In this document: positions 1 to 5,000 of the stretch, in pieces | How positions within the stretch are numbered: the first letter of the stretch is position 1 | Layout: every line of letters begins with the position of its first letter | From: Eubacterium sp. UBA3279 | GTDB taxonomy: Bacteria; Bacillota; Clostridia; Lachnospirales; Lachnospiraceae | Assembly (NCBI GenBank): GCA_002361775.1 | Contig: DETV01000076.1 | Location: forward strand, 1,208-7,028 | Length of the DNA stretch: 5,821 nt | Direction: 5' to 3' | Position numbers and translations under genes: made by a program | Notes under the pieces: generated by a model | What the model saw: only the letters and a program-made list of their open reading frames with translations | Database searches by the model: none | Told to the model about the DNA's origin: nothing

Positions 1-1028
1 GACGGCAGCACATCCATGTCATAACCGGAGCGTACTGCCCGCTTCTGTTCCTCTATCTTCATCTTGTCCAGGTCAGAGATTTTACTCTTGATCATCTTGA
101 TGGCAGAGGTCTGGTCAATGGACTGGATATGGATATTCACATTGATGCTCTCATCCACATCCAGAAAATCCGCCAGCATACGGTCGGTCAGTTCCGGTGC
201 GAGGATCTGCAGGTAGCTGACACTTCCCAGTGTCTTTCCCATCATAAATGAGGAATTTTTTGAAAAGTTAAAGGATGTCGGTGCGATAAAATCCTTTGTC
301 TTAAGCCCCGTCTGTGGAAGCATCTTATAATTGAACCGGAACGGCTCGATCCGGTCCTGGTTGAACACATGGTACATGATCTCAAGACGCTCCACCCCGT
401 TCAATGGATGAGCCTGTGCCCCAAGCACTTTAAAGTTGTTGAGGATATCTGCCTCAATCCGCTCAAGCCTCGGTCTTGCTACCTTTAAGCTCTCCGCTTC
501 AATCCCGAACGTGATATACTTCGTCTTCACCAGACCGTTATTCCCTTTGGAAAGCTGGTTCTTTAACATTGTCCGGTATTCTTCCCGGATTTCATTAAAA
601 TCATCGTTCTGGTCCGGGATATCAATGCTCTTTTCAAACTCTGCCACATCCACCTGCTGGTTAATAAAAGACAGCTGCACACTGATGGAAGAATCAAAGT
701 AATTCAGGAAATCACAGTAATTCTCAAAGATCGTGGTCTTATCCTCATTCAGGGCAAGCTGATAATTGATATCGTAAAACTGTACAGTTTTGGAAAAAAA
801 GTTCTTCGATAACTGGCAGATGCCATCCGAAAACATCCGCTGGTACGGGATGCTCTGCTGGGCAGTATGGGGAATGTTCTTCTGCTTTTTCCTTTCCTTC
901 TCCTGTCTCTTCCTAAGCTTTTCCTTTTCCCTTTCCTTTTTGTCGTTTCTTTTTCTTCTTTCCTGACGGTTTTTTCTTGCCGCCGCTTCCAGGCACTGCT
1001 GCTGTGCCTGTTTCTTCTTTTTTGCCAT
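1..1028 (-). CDS. virB4: VirB4-like conjugation ATPase, N-terminal part (partial)
   Basis: VirB4-type ATPases energise type IV secretion at the inner face of the membrane. About 342 codons are visible, open without a stop from the ATG at 1028 to the left edge. The start is supported by an AAGGAGGG ribosome binding site (1044-1037) nine bases upstream. Residues 1 to about 50 form a very lysine/arginine/glutamine-rich, probably helical leader. The body contains segments typical of VirB4 homologues in Tn1549-like ICEs, such as QAHPLNGVERLEIMYHVFN and PTSFNFSKNSSFMMGKTLG. The Walker A and B motifs would lie beyond the edge and are not seen, so ATPase identity rests on these segments and on gene order (maff2, virB6, prgI, virB4). 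It overlaps the end of prgI by 116 bp in another frame, suggesting coupled translation. The visible part is intact. Confidence 0.87.
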   Translation of the reverse strand, partial: MAKKKKQAQQQCLEAAARKNRQERRKRNDKKEREKEKLRKRQEKERKKQKNIPHTAQQSIPYQRMFSDGICQLSKNFFSKTVQFYDINYQLALNEDKTTIFENYCDFLNYFDSSISVQLSFINQQVDVAEFEKSIDIPDQNDDFNEIREEYRTMLKNQLSKGNNGLVKTKYITFGIEAESLKVARPRLERIEADILNNFKVLGAQAHPLNGVERLEIMYHVFNQDRIEPFRFNYKMLPQTGLKTKDFIAPTSFNFSKNSSFMMGKTLGSVSYLQILAPELTDRMLADFLDVDESINVNIHIQSIDQTSAIKMIKSKISDLDKMKIEEQKRAVRSGYDMDVLP

Positions 1029-1374
1029 CCGGCACGCCCTCCTTCTTTACGAGGGAATCCACCGCCTGATAGAAGTTCTCCGTCTTGTATGGACGTTTCG
1101 CCGGACTGAGGAATTTCTGGCGGATGATATTTCCCATCACTTTTTCAAAAGGGAGACCGTCTTTTTCATACATTGCCATAAAGAAAAATGGCAGCATGAC
1201 AGTTACCATAAGGATCGCTGACACACTGGAACCAAGGGGTTTCTTTGCCAGCAGGTATAACGGGACTCCCACTACTGCGGCAAGTGAAAAAAAGATCAGC
1301 TGCCGCTTTGTCAGGTTCAATGCTACTTTTGTCTTGACCTTTGTAAGGTCTTTGGGTACTGGTACATACGCCAT
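913..1374 (-). CDS. prgI: PrgI-family conjugation membrane protein
   Basis: This is a 153-residue PrgI-family protein, a small membrane component of Gram-positive conjugation machinery usually encoded just before virB4. The start MAYVPVPKDL at 1374 is chosen over an upstream in-frame ATG at 1500 because AAAGGAG lies eight bases before it and the longer form would run into the preceding virB6 gene. The family pattern is clear: a short N-terminal segment (1-25), two adjacent hydrophobic helices (about 27-43 and 49-69), then MYEKDGLPFEKVM and a soluble tail containing a PYKTENFYQA-like motif. The last 38 residues (116-153) are a low-complexity Lys/Gly tail, and this is the portion that overlaps the start of virB4. 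The tail may be shaped by dual coding, but could also contact nucleic acid or membrane phosphates. The gap to the virB6 stop is 28 bp. Confidence 0.88.
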   Translation of the reverse strand: MAYVPVPKDLTKVKTKVALNLTKRQLIFFSLAAVVGVPLYLLAKKPLGSSVSAILMVTVMLPFFFMAMYEKDGLPFEKVMGNIIRQKFLSPAKRPYKTENFYQAVDSLVKKEGVPDGKKEETGTAAVPGSGGKKKPSGKKKKKRQKGKGKGKA

Positions 1375-1402
1375 AAGTAGTACTCCTTTCTTTTCCTGCC
1401 CA

Positions 1403-2272
1403 TCAGTGGGCATTGAATATCGATTTACTGAGGCTTCCGGTCTTAAACAGTGAAAATGCCAATACGACCGTATATGCCGCCACTGAAAACATTGCCCCAT
1501 GCAGGTTCGTGGATATGGTCATCGCATTGACCAGTACGGAATAAATGCCGACACAGACCAGCATGAAGAATCCCTGAAATGCCAGGGCGAACAAGCCTTT
1601 CAGATAGTTGTTCCCGATATTGCCCCATTCCTTATTGGTCATGGTGGCAAACGGGATCGGTGCCACGGAAGTATAAAGGTAGATCTCAATCATCCTGCCA
1701 TACATGATCACCGTGATAATCACGGAGAGGATGCTCATGGTAAGGCTGATAAGAAGTGTTTCCATTGCCAGTAAAAACAGTTCCCCGATTTCCATATCTT
1801 CCAGAGATTCCGTCAGGGTAGCAATGGCGGCAGAAGCATCCACCGCCGTACTTCCGGAGATCACACCGGCTGCACCATTTACGATGTGCTGCCCCACATC
1901 AAATACCGCCATCGTGATATTGAATGTGTTCGTCACAAGGTAAATCGCCACATATGCCTTAAAGATCCAGAGGAAAATGTTGTAGGTTTCAAACTCATGG
2001 AAGTTATTCTTCTGTGTGACCATCGTGATCAGCTCATAACAAAGTACAAACGTGATGATCAGACCGGCGATGGGCACGATCACCGTCTGGGACAGGTTCT
2101 GGATGAGGTTAAAAACCCCTGCGTTCCATCCCTGCGGGGTCTGCCCGACCTGACTGGCAATCGTTCCCACCTTATCATTGACCTCCACAAACATCCCTTC
2201 CAGACCATTCTGGATCATCCCAATGAGGATCTCCTTGATGGCTTCCGTGATTCGTTCGATAATGGTGTTCAT
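1403..2272 (-). CDS. VirB6/TrbL-like polytopic conjugation protein
   Basis: This 289-residue membrane protein belongs to the VirB6/TrbL-like group found between maff2 and prgI in Tn1549-family ICEs. It is expected to form part of the inner-membrane channel of the mating apparatus. An amphipathic N-terminus (MNTIIERITEAIKEI) precedes hydrophobic stretches at about 61-84, 98-116, 163-191, 225-250 and 258-276. Residues 117-160, rich in Gly, Ala, Ser and Glu, form a soluble loop. The segments YLYTSVAPIPFATMTNKEW (199-217) and NIGNNYLKGLFALAFQGFF (218-236) are characteristic of the family. The start ATG at 2272 has a modest G-rich site (TGGGGTAATGG) and follows the maff2 stop codon by 11 bp, so it normally would be translated in one operon with maff2. 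The gene is full length. Its native upstream promoter has been separated from it by the inserted element. Confidence 0.86.
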   Translation of the reverse strand: MNTIIERITEAIKEILIGMIQNGLEGMFVEVNDKVGTIASQVGQTPQGWNAGVFNLIQNLSQTVIVPIAGLIITFVLCYELITMVTQKNNFHEFETYNIFLWIFKAYVAIYLVTNTFNITMAVFDVGQHIVNGAAGVISGSTAVDASAAIATLTESLEDMEIGELFLLAMETLLISLTMSILSVIITVIMYGRMIEIYLYTSVAPIPFATMTNKEWGNIGNNYLKGLFALAFQGFFMLVCVGIYSVLVNAMTISTNLHGAMFSVAAYTVVLAFSLFKTGSLSKSIFNAH

Positions 2273-2283
2273 CCATTACCCCA

Positions 2284-2367
2284 TTAACCGAACAGTGTTG
2301 CCAGCTGGGGAATCAGGGTAGTTCCCAGCAGCATGATTCCTGCTCCTGCCATGAGCTGTATAATGCC
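2284..2367 (-). pseudogene. maff2: 3' remnant of maff2, interrupted
   Basis: Reading the minus strand into the stop TAA (2286-2284) gives GIIQLMAGAGIMLLGTTLI followed by PQLATLFG. This matches the conserved C-terminus of Maff2-family proteins, whose usual ending is of the form GIKQLMAGGG..LIGTTLIPLL. A normal Maff2 has roughly 70 residues with an additional N-terminal hydrophobic helix and a GYGNDNPGAKSQ-like linker. Neither is present. Upstream the frame becomes unlike the family (QAHSGKNFLIF) and reaches a stop codon near the end of the recombinase gene. No start codon with a ribosome binding site is available, although an internal ATG could give 22 residues. The small membrane protein is therefore truncated, with its 5' part expected on the far side of the inserted element. 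Identification is from remembered family sequence, not a search. Confidence 0.75.
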
Positions 2368-2422
2368 AAATATGAGAAAATTTTTGCCCGAATGGGCTTG
2401 AAATTGATAAAAATATGATAGA
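2345..2422. other. Probable element end / attachment-site region
   Basis: This interval separates the recombinase stop from recognisable maff2 coding sequence and should contain one junction of the inserted element. Similarity to the Maff2 family fades upstream of the QLMAG codons (around 2358), which suggests the crossover lies near 2345-2370. Large serine recombinases of the TnpX/TndX group are known to use a short core, commonly GA, and leave no long direct repeat, so the exact base cannot be fixed from one end. A small hairpin GCCC-GAAT-GGGC (2386-2397) and an AT-rich stretch lie within it. The boundary is inferred. Confidence 0.45.
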
Positions 2423-4120
2423 TTAGAAATATCTTATGGAGCTGGAACCTCTTTCGATGGTTCCAAGCTCCGGTATTGGACTTAAATTAAAATGAATTTC
2501 CATTTCCACCGCATGGGAATTGTTGCTTCCATCATCCTGCGGCTCTGAAATGACAATCTTGCTGATCAGCCGGTTCAGTATATTGGCATCCAGTTCTGTG
2601 ATGTCTGTATAGCTGCCAATATCTTCTGCCCACTGTTGAGACTGGGCATCCAGCTTTTCTTCTGCATCCAACAGTTTCTGATTTTTTACAAGCTCCTGTT
2701 TGATCTCAGACTGTTCTTTCTGTGTTTTCTCCAGCATCTTATCAAAAGTAGCTTCTGAAATCTTTTCACTGATCAGGTCATCATAAAGGCGGGCAATCAG
2801 CCGGTCAAGTGACTCCAGCCTGTCTTTCTGTTTCGCTGCCAGTTTTTCAATACTGTCCCTGTGATCCAGTTCATCTTCACAGCAAAGTTCCCTGACACGC
2901 TCTTCCATATCCTCACATCCGCCGACGGCAATTCTGGCGCATTCACGGATTTTGGAAAGTACTGCATCGTACAGATCATCTGCATCCACCCGATGCTGAC
3001 TGCAGTGAGCTTTCCCTTTGTGGATGTAAGTGGAACAGGTGTAAATCTCACGTGGGTCTTTACTGTTGGTTTTACGGATGGTTAATGCCCCTCCGCACTC
3101 CGCACATCGAAGCAGTCCCGCAAAAATGCTGTATTCCCCAGTGGTATTCTGCCTTTTCCTTGATCTTATTTTCGCCTGTACCAGCTCAAAAGTATCCCTT
3201 GAAATAATCGGTTCATGGGTATCTTCCACTGTGATCCATTCATCCGGTGCCTTGTCTCCCTGTGAGCCAATTTTAAACCGGTAATACCGCTTCTGGGATG
3301 CCATATCCCCACAGTAGACCGGATTCCGGAGCAAGTCTTTCAGGTATGATTCATCCCAGACATATTTCCCGTTTTCCGGGTCTTTCTGCTCCCATTTTGT
3401 GTAATAAGTACGGTTCCCCCGTTTCCGGTGCCACCATGACGGGCAAGGGACTTTCTGGCGTTCCAGCTCCCGGGAAATATAATTGATTCCCCGTCCGTCC
3501 ACCGCCCACTGGAATATCTTCCTGACAATGGGTGCCGTTTCCTCATCTATCAGGAGATGCCCCTTTTCGTCCGGGTCTTTTAAGTACCCCAAAGGCGGAA
3601 CCACACCGGTAAACTTGCCTTTCGTAGCCTGCAGATGGTAAGAAGCATGTACTTTCTTGGAAATATCCCTTGAATACATCTCATTCAGGACGTTCTTGAA
3701 TGGAGCGATCTCATTATCCCCGGCATACGTGTCCACGTTATCATACAATGCCACATACCGGACACCATGCTTCGGGAAAAATTCTTCCATCAGATACCCT
3801 GTCTGTACGTGGTTCCTTCCCAGACGGCTCTGGTCTTTCGTGATTACCAGATTGACCAGACCTTTTTCACATGCCTGCAAAAGCCTCTGTAAATCCGGAC
3901 GCTCCGTGTTTAATCCTGTGTACCCATCATCCTGAAATACCCCTACGATCTGCCATCCCTGCGAATTACAGTAATTCGTCAGGATATCCCTCTGGTTGGA
4001 AATACTGGCACTCTCGCCATTCAGTTCATCATCCTTGGAAAGCCTGCAGTAAATACCGACTCTCCATGTATCACAGTTTTCTTTTCGTCTGCTGTTTTGA
4101 TACATCATTGCGTTGTTCAT
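2423..4120 (-). CDS. Large serine recombinase (TnpX-like integrase)
   Basis: This 565-residue site-specific recombinase would integrate and excise the element. The start ATG at 4120 is preferred because GGAGG lies seven bases upstream; a GTG at 4144 is in frame but unsupported. Domains in order: an N-terminal resolvase/invertase catalytic domain (about 20-165), with the likely nucleophile Ser28 in VGIYCRLSKDD, an ISNQRD motif near 40-45, DDGYTG near 64-69 and KDQSRLGRN near 95-103; a Recombinase domain (about 175-325) including PPLGYLKDPDEKG; a zinc-ribbon with Cys339, Cys342, Cys362 and Cys373; a charged coiled coil (about 420-495); and a C-terminal segment with NRLISKIVI, like the DUF4368 tail of TnpX-type proteins. 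All catalytic landmarks are present, so it looks active. Its stop is about 60 bp from the maff2 remnant, the usual position of such a gene at the end of an element. A 60-residue gene ends 27 bp upstream. Confidence 0.93.
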   Translation of the reverse strand: MNNAMMYQNSRRKENCDTWRVGIYCRLSKDDELNGESASISNQRDILTNYCNSQGWQIVGVFQDDGYTGLNTERPDLQRLLQACEKGLVNLVITKDQSRLGRNHVQTGYLMEEFFPKHGVRYVALYDNVDTYAGDNEIAPFKNVLNEMYSRDISKKVHASYHLQATKGKFTGVVPPLGYLKDPDEKGHLLIDEETAPIVRKIFQWAVDGRGINYISRELERQKVPCPSWWHRKRGNRTYYTKWEQKDPENGKYVWDESYLKDLLRNPVYCGDMASQKRYYRFKIGSQGDKAPDEWITVEDTHEPIISRDTFELVQAKIRSRKRQNTTGEYSIFAGLLRCAECGGALTIRKTNSKDPREIYTCSTYIHKGKAHCSQHRVDADDLYDAVLSKIRECARIAVGGCEDMEERVRELCCEDELDHRDSIEKLAAKQKDRLESLDRLIARLYDDLISEKISEATFDKMLEKTQKEQSEIKQELVKNQKLLDAEEKLDAQSQQWAEDIGSYTDITELDANILNRLISKIVISEPQDDGSNNSHAVEMEIHFNLSPIPELGTIERGSSSIRYF

Positions 4121-4147
4121 CTGATACCTCCGTTCCTTTCGCACATC

Positions 4148-4330
4148 CTACGCAGATTTCAGATTACTGAACTCATGTTCATTATAATCCTTATCTGTCA
4201 TTTTTGCAAGATAATCTTTCCTTTTCGTGTCCTTTATTTTCTGTGCGATCACCTCTGCAAAGACCTGTGACGCATCCTGATCGCCATCAAAAAACACCTT
4301 GATATTTACAATCTTATTTTTCGCTGCCAT
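4148..4330 (-). CDS. Small charged protein of unknown function, upstream of recombinase
   Basis: The predicted product is 60 residues, beginning MAAKNKIVNIKVFFDGDQDA. The start at 4330 is supported by GGAGGGG eight bases upstream; a longer in-frame start at 4381 lacks a ribosome binding site and adds an unlikely hydrophobic leader. The N-terminal third alternates hydrophobic residues (IVNIKVFF), suggesting a beta strand. The middle (about 21-36) looks helical, and the C-terminal half is highly charged (KDTKRKDYLAKMTDKDYNEHE). There are no cysteines and no membrane segment. It ends 27 bp before the recombinase start, so the two are likely cotranscribed. Small proteins next to large serine recombinases can be directionality factors or regulators, but I do not recognise the family, and it does not resemble TnpW as I recall it. 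Function is unassigned. Confidence 0.65.
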   Translation of the reverse strand: MAAKNKIVNIKVFFDGDQDASQVFAEVIAQKIKDTKRKDYLAKMTDKDYNEHEFSNLKSA

Positions 4331-4476
4331 AAAAATCCCCTCCATTTTCTGCATAAAAAAAGCAGCTAACCCATATTTCATAGATTAACTGCTCAATCAC
4401 TGACTCCATATTTTATTTTCTTAATCAAATAATCTCCGACGGATTTATGAAAATATAATGAATTTTCGATTTTTCA
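4331..4476. other. AT-rich intergenic region upstream of the recombinase operon
   Basis: This stretch is markedly richer in A and T than the flanking genes and has no convincing gene. It should contain the minus-strand promoter of the 60-residue gene and recombinase, but I cannot point to a good -35/-10 pair; TATATT near 4450-4457 is a possible -10 without a good partner. An imperfect inverted repeat, AATGAA...TTCATT (around 4457-4478), touches the -35 box of the plus-strand antitoxin promoter and might be an operator. A 31-codon minus-strand reading frame exists here but lacks a ribosome binding site. Confidence 0.35.
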
Positions 4477-4505
4477 TTGATAAAAAACCAGATTAGTGGT
4501 ACATT
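4477..4505 (+). promoter_or_regulatory. Promoter of antisense (antitoxin) RNA
   Basis: The -35 box TTGATA (4477-4482) is separated by exactly 17 bp from a -10 box TACATT (4500-4505). Both match the sigma-A consensus well. Transcription would begin near 4512 and run right, toward the 3' end of the small membrane-peptide gene. No plus-strand protein gene lies downstream, and a strong terminator follows about 100 bp later, as expected for a small regulatory RNA. Confidence 0.65.
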
Positions 4506-4507
4506 AG

Positions 4508-4540
4508 ATATAGAAAGAGCACCCACTCCAAAGTGGATGC
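4508..4540 (-). terminator. Terminator of the toxin mRNA
   Basis: Read on the minus strand, GCATCCACT (4540-4532), loop TTGG, AGTGGGTGC (4527-4519) forms a nine-pair stem followed by TCTTTCT. One pair is a U-G wobble only in minus-strand RNA; on the plus strand the same position is a C/A mismatch. The hairpin therefore favours the minus-strand transcript, placing the toxin mRNA 3' end around 4508-4515, almost exactly at the start of the antisense RNA. Confidence 0.6.
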
Positions 4541-4611
4541 CTCTCGAGATGGTTATTTGTCCTTACGGACACCGCCTATCCTGTTGGCAGACAGGATAGG
4601 CATTTTTATTT
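4512..4611 (+). ncRNA. Predicted antisense RNA antitoxin, about 100 nt
   Basis: A transcript is predicted from the promoter at 4477-4505 to the terminator at 4574-4611. It encodes no credible protein. It is fully complementary to the 3' untranslated region of the convergently transcribed 38-residue peptide gene, and to its last one or two codons. This is the arrangement of txpA/ratA-type and bsrG/SR4-type type I systems, in which the RNA pairs with the toxin mRNA 3' region to promote decay or block translation. It can fold into a small hairpin TGTCC-TTAC-GGACA (4558-4571) followed by the long terminator stem. Start and end are predicted; expression is not shown. Confidence 0.62.
4574..4611 (+). 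terminator. Terminator of the antisense RNA
   Basis: GCCTATCCTGT (4574-4584) and ACAGGATAGGC (4591-4601) form a perfect 11-bp stem with loop TGGCAG, followed by ATTTTTATTT. This is a strong intrinsic terminator on the plus strand. On the minus strand there is no T-run after the stem, so the toxin mRNA should read through it. The T-tract overlaps the toxin stop codon (4608-4606). Confidence 0.85.
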
Positions 4612-4722
4612 CTTCTTGTGCTTTCTGTCAAGAAAGGCAAGAAACGCAACAATCAAGCTGCCAAAGGCAATCAACAAAGTCAATATGCCGATGACAAGAG
4701 ATAAAATCTCATAAGCTGTCAT
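4606..4722 (-). CDS. Small holin-like membrane peptide, putative type I toxin
   Basis: The 38-residue product runs MTAYEILSLVIGILTLLIAF, then GSLIVAFLAFLDRKHKKK. A very good ribosome binding site, GGGAGGT (4737-4731), lies about nine bases before the ATG. Residues 6-31 form one uninterrupted hydrophobic helix, preceded by a short polar tip and followed by the positively charged end DRKHKKK, which should stay in the cytoplasm. This is the shape of putative holin-like toxins and of TxpA/BsrG-type peptides, which insert into the membrane and depolarise or disrupt it when overproduced. It has its own promoter and terminator, and a convergent antisense RNA covers its 3' region. In the nested element it would act as an addiction or stability module. 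Identification is by memory of the family and by architecture; toxicity is inferred. Confidence 0.8.
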   Translation of the reverse strand: MTAYEILSLVIGILTLLIAFGSLIVAFLAFLDRKHKKK

Positions 4723-4834
4723 AATCACGCACCTCCCTTCCTGTTTATTCCGTCACCATAAAGGCTTCGGTCTGTAAGGTTCGGGAGGCTACCACCCTGT
4801 CATGGGTAACTCTTCCATGGCATTTCTGCCACGG
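4723..4834 (-). promoter_or_regulatory. Structured leader of the toxin mRNA
   Basis: The untranslated leader is about 110 nt. It opens with a hairpin CCGTGGCA-GAAA-TGCCATGG (4834-4815), eight pairs including one G-U, capped by a GNRA loop at or next to the predicted start site. Further down, CCTCCC (4788-4783) is exactly complementary to the GGGAGG of the ribosome binding site (4737-4732), with an additional G-U pair at one side. Such pairing would hide the site and keep the full-length mRNA poorly translated. Folding has not been computed. Confidence 0.5.
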
Positions 4835-4838
4835 AATT

Positions 4839-4867
4839 ATCATACCATCAATATCCAATGTTTTCAA
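4839..4867 (-). promoter_or_regulatory. Promoter of the toxin gene
   Basis: On the minus strand, TTGAAA (4867-4862) and TATGAT (4844-4839) are separated by exactly 17 bp, a near-consensus sigma-A promoter. The predicted start is G4832, giving a leader of about 110 nt. The promoter is independent of the upstream helicase gene, whose stop is about 135 bp away. Confidence 0.7.
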
Positions 4868-4922
4868 TTATAAGCTGCCACATTTTCCCATAAACAGACA
4901 GCCTTCCCTCCTATCTGTCATG

Positions 4923-4936
4923 TAAAAATATTTTTA
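4923..4936. repeat. 14-bp AT-rich perfect palindrome
   Basis: TAAAAATATTTTTA is a perfect palindrome made only of A and T, directly beside the paired GTGGCAG heptamers. It may be an easily melted segment, a regulator site, or the T-tract of a weak terminator for the helicase transcript. Confidence 0.45.
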
Positions 4937-5000
4937 GTGGCAGAGTGGCAGGCATTAAGGTATCTATAAAATCCTGCCTTTAAACCAGAAATCCTGCCAC

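Larger units (their letters stand above)
4826..5000. repeat. Cluster of GTGGCAG/CTGCCAC heptamers with a 20-bp-period direct repeat
   Basis: The heptamer CTGCCAC occurs on the plus strand at 4826-4832, 4875-4881 and 4994-5000, and its complement GTGGCAG at 4937-4943 and 4945-4951. Five copies in 175 bp is far above chance expectation. The copies are spaced about 49, 62, 8 and 49 bp. In addition AAATCCTGCC is repeated exactly at 4969-4978 and 4989-4998, a 20-bp period or about two helical turns. The cluster lies between the helicase stop and the toxin promoter, and the last copy is part of the leader hairpin. It could be iteron-like binding sites, an origin or operators. No binding protein is known. 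Confidence 0.6.

Noticed and set aside
913..1028. Programmed frameshift fusing PrgI to VirB4 on the A-rich tract.
   Set aside because: virB4 has its own strong ribosome binding site and ATG, and the frame relation would need a +1 shift rather than the common -1 slip on A-runs.
1375..1500. N-terminal extension of PrgI starting at 1500.
   Set aside because: It would overlap virB6 by about 100 bp and lacks a ribosome binding site; the family start MAYVPVPKDL at 1374 has a strong one.
1085..1943. Plus-strand open frames across the prgI and virB6 region and similar ones over the recombinase and helicase.
   Set aside because: They lie antisense to clear genes, lack ribosome binding sites and have no recognisable protein features.
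4148..4330. Assignment of the 60-residue protein as TnpW.
   Set aside because: Position next to a TnpX-like recombinase suggested it, but the sequence lacks the TnpW features I recall, so no symbol is given.
4331..4420. A 31-codon minus-strand reading frame beginning MESVIEQLIYEIW, overlapping the start of the 60-residue gene.
   Set aside because: There is no ribosome binding site before its ATG, and it overlaps the well-supported start of the next gene in another frame. I could not match it to a known family.
4574..4601. Use of the 11-bp stem as the toxin mRNA terminator.
   Set aside because: On the minus strand the stem is followed by GGTGTCC rather than a T-run, so only the plus strand shows terminator form.
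4797..4824. Tiny leader reading frames in the toxin 5' region (MPWKSYP and MTGW).
   Set aside because: Neither has a ribosome binding site and both are too short to distinguish from chance.
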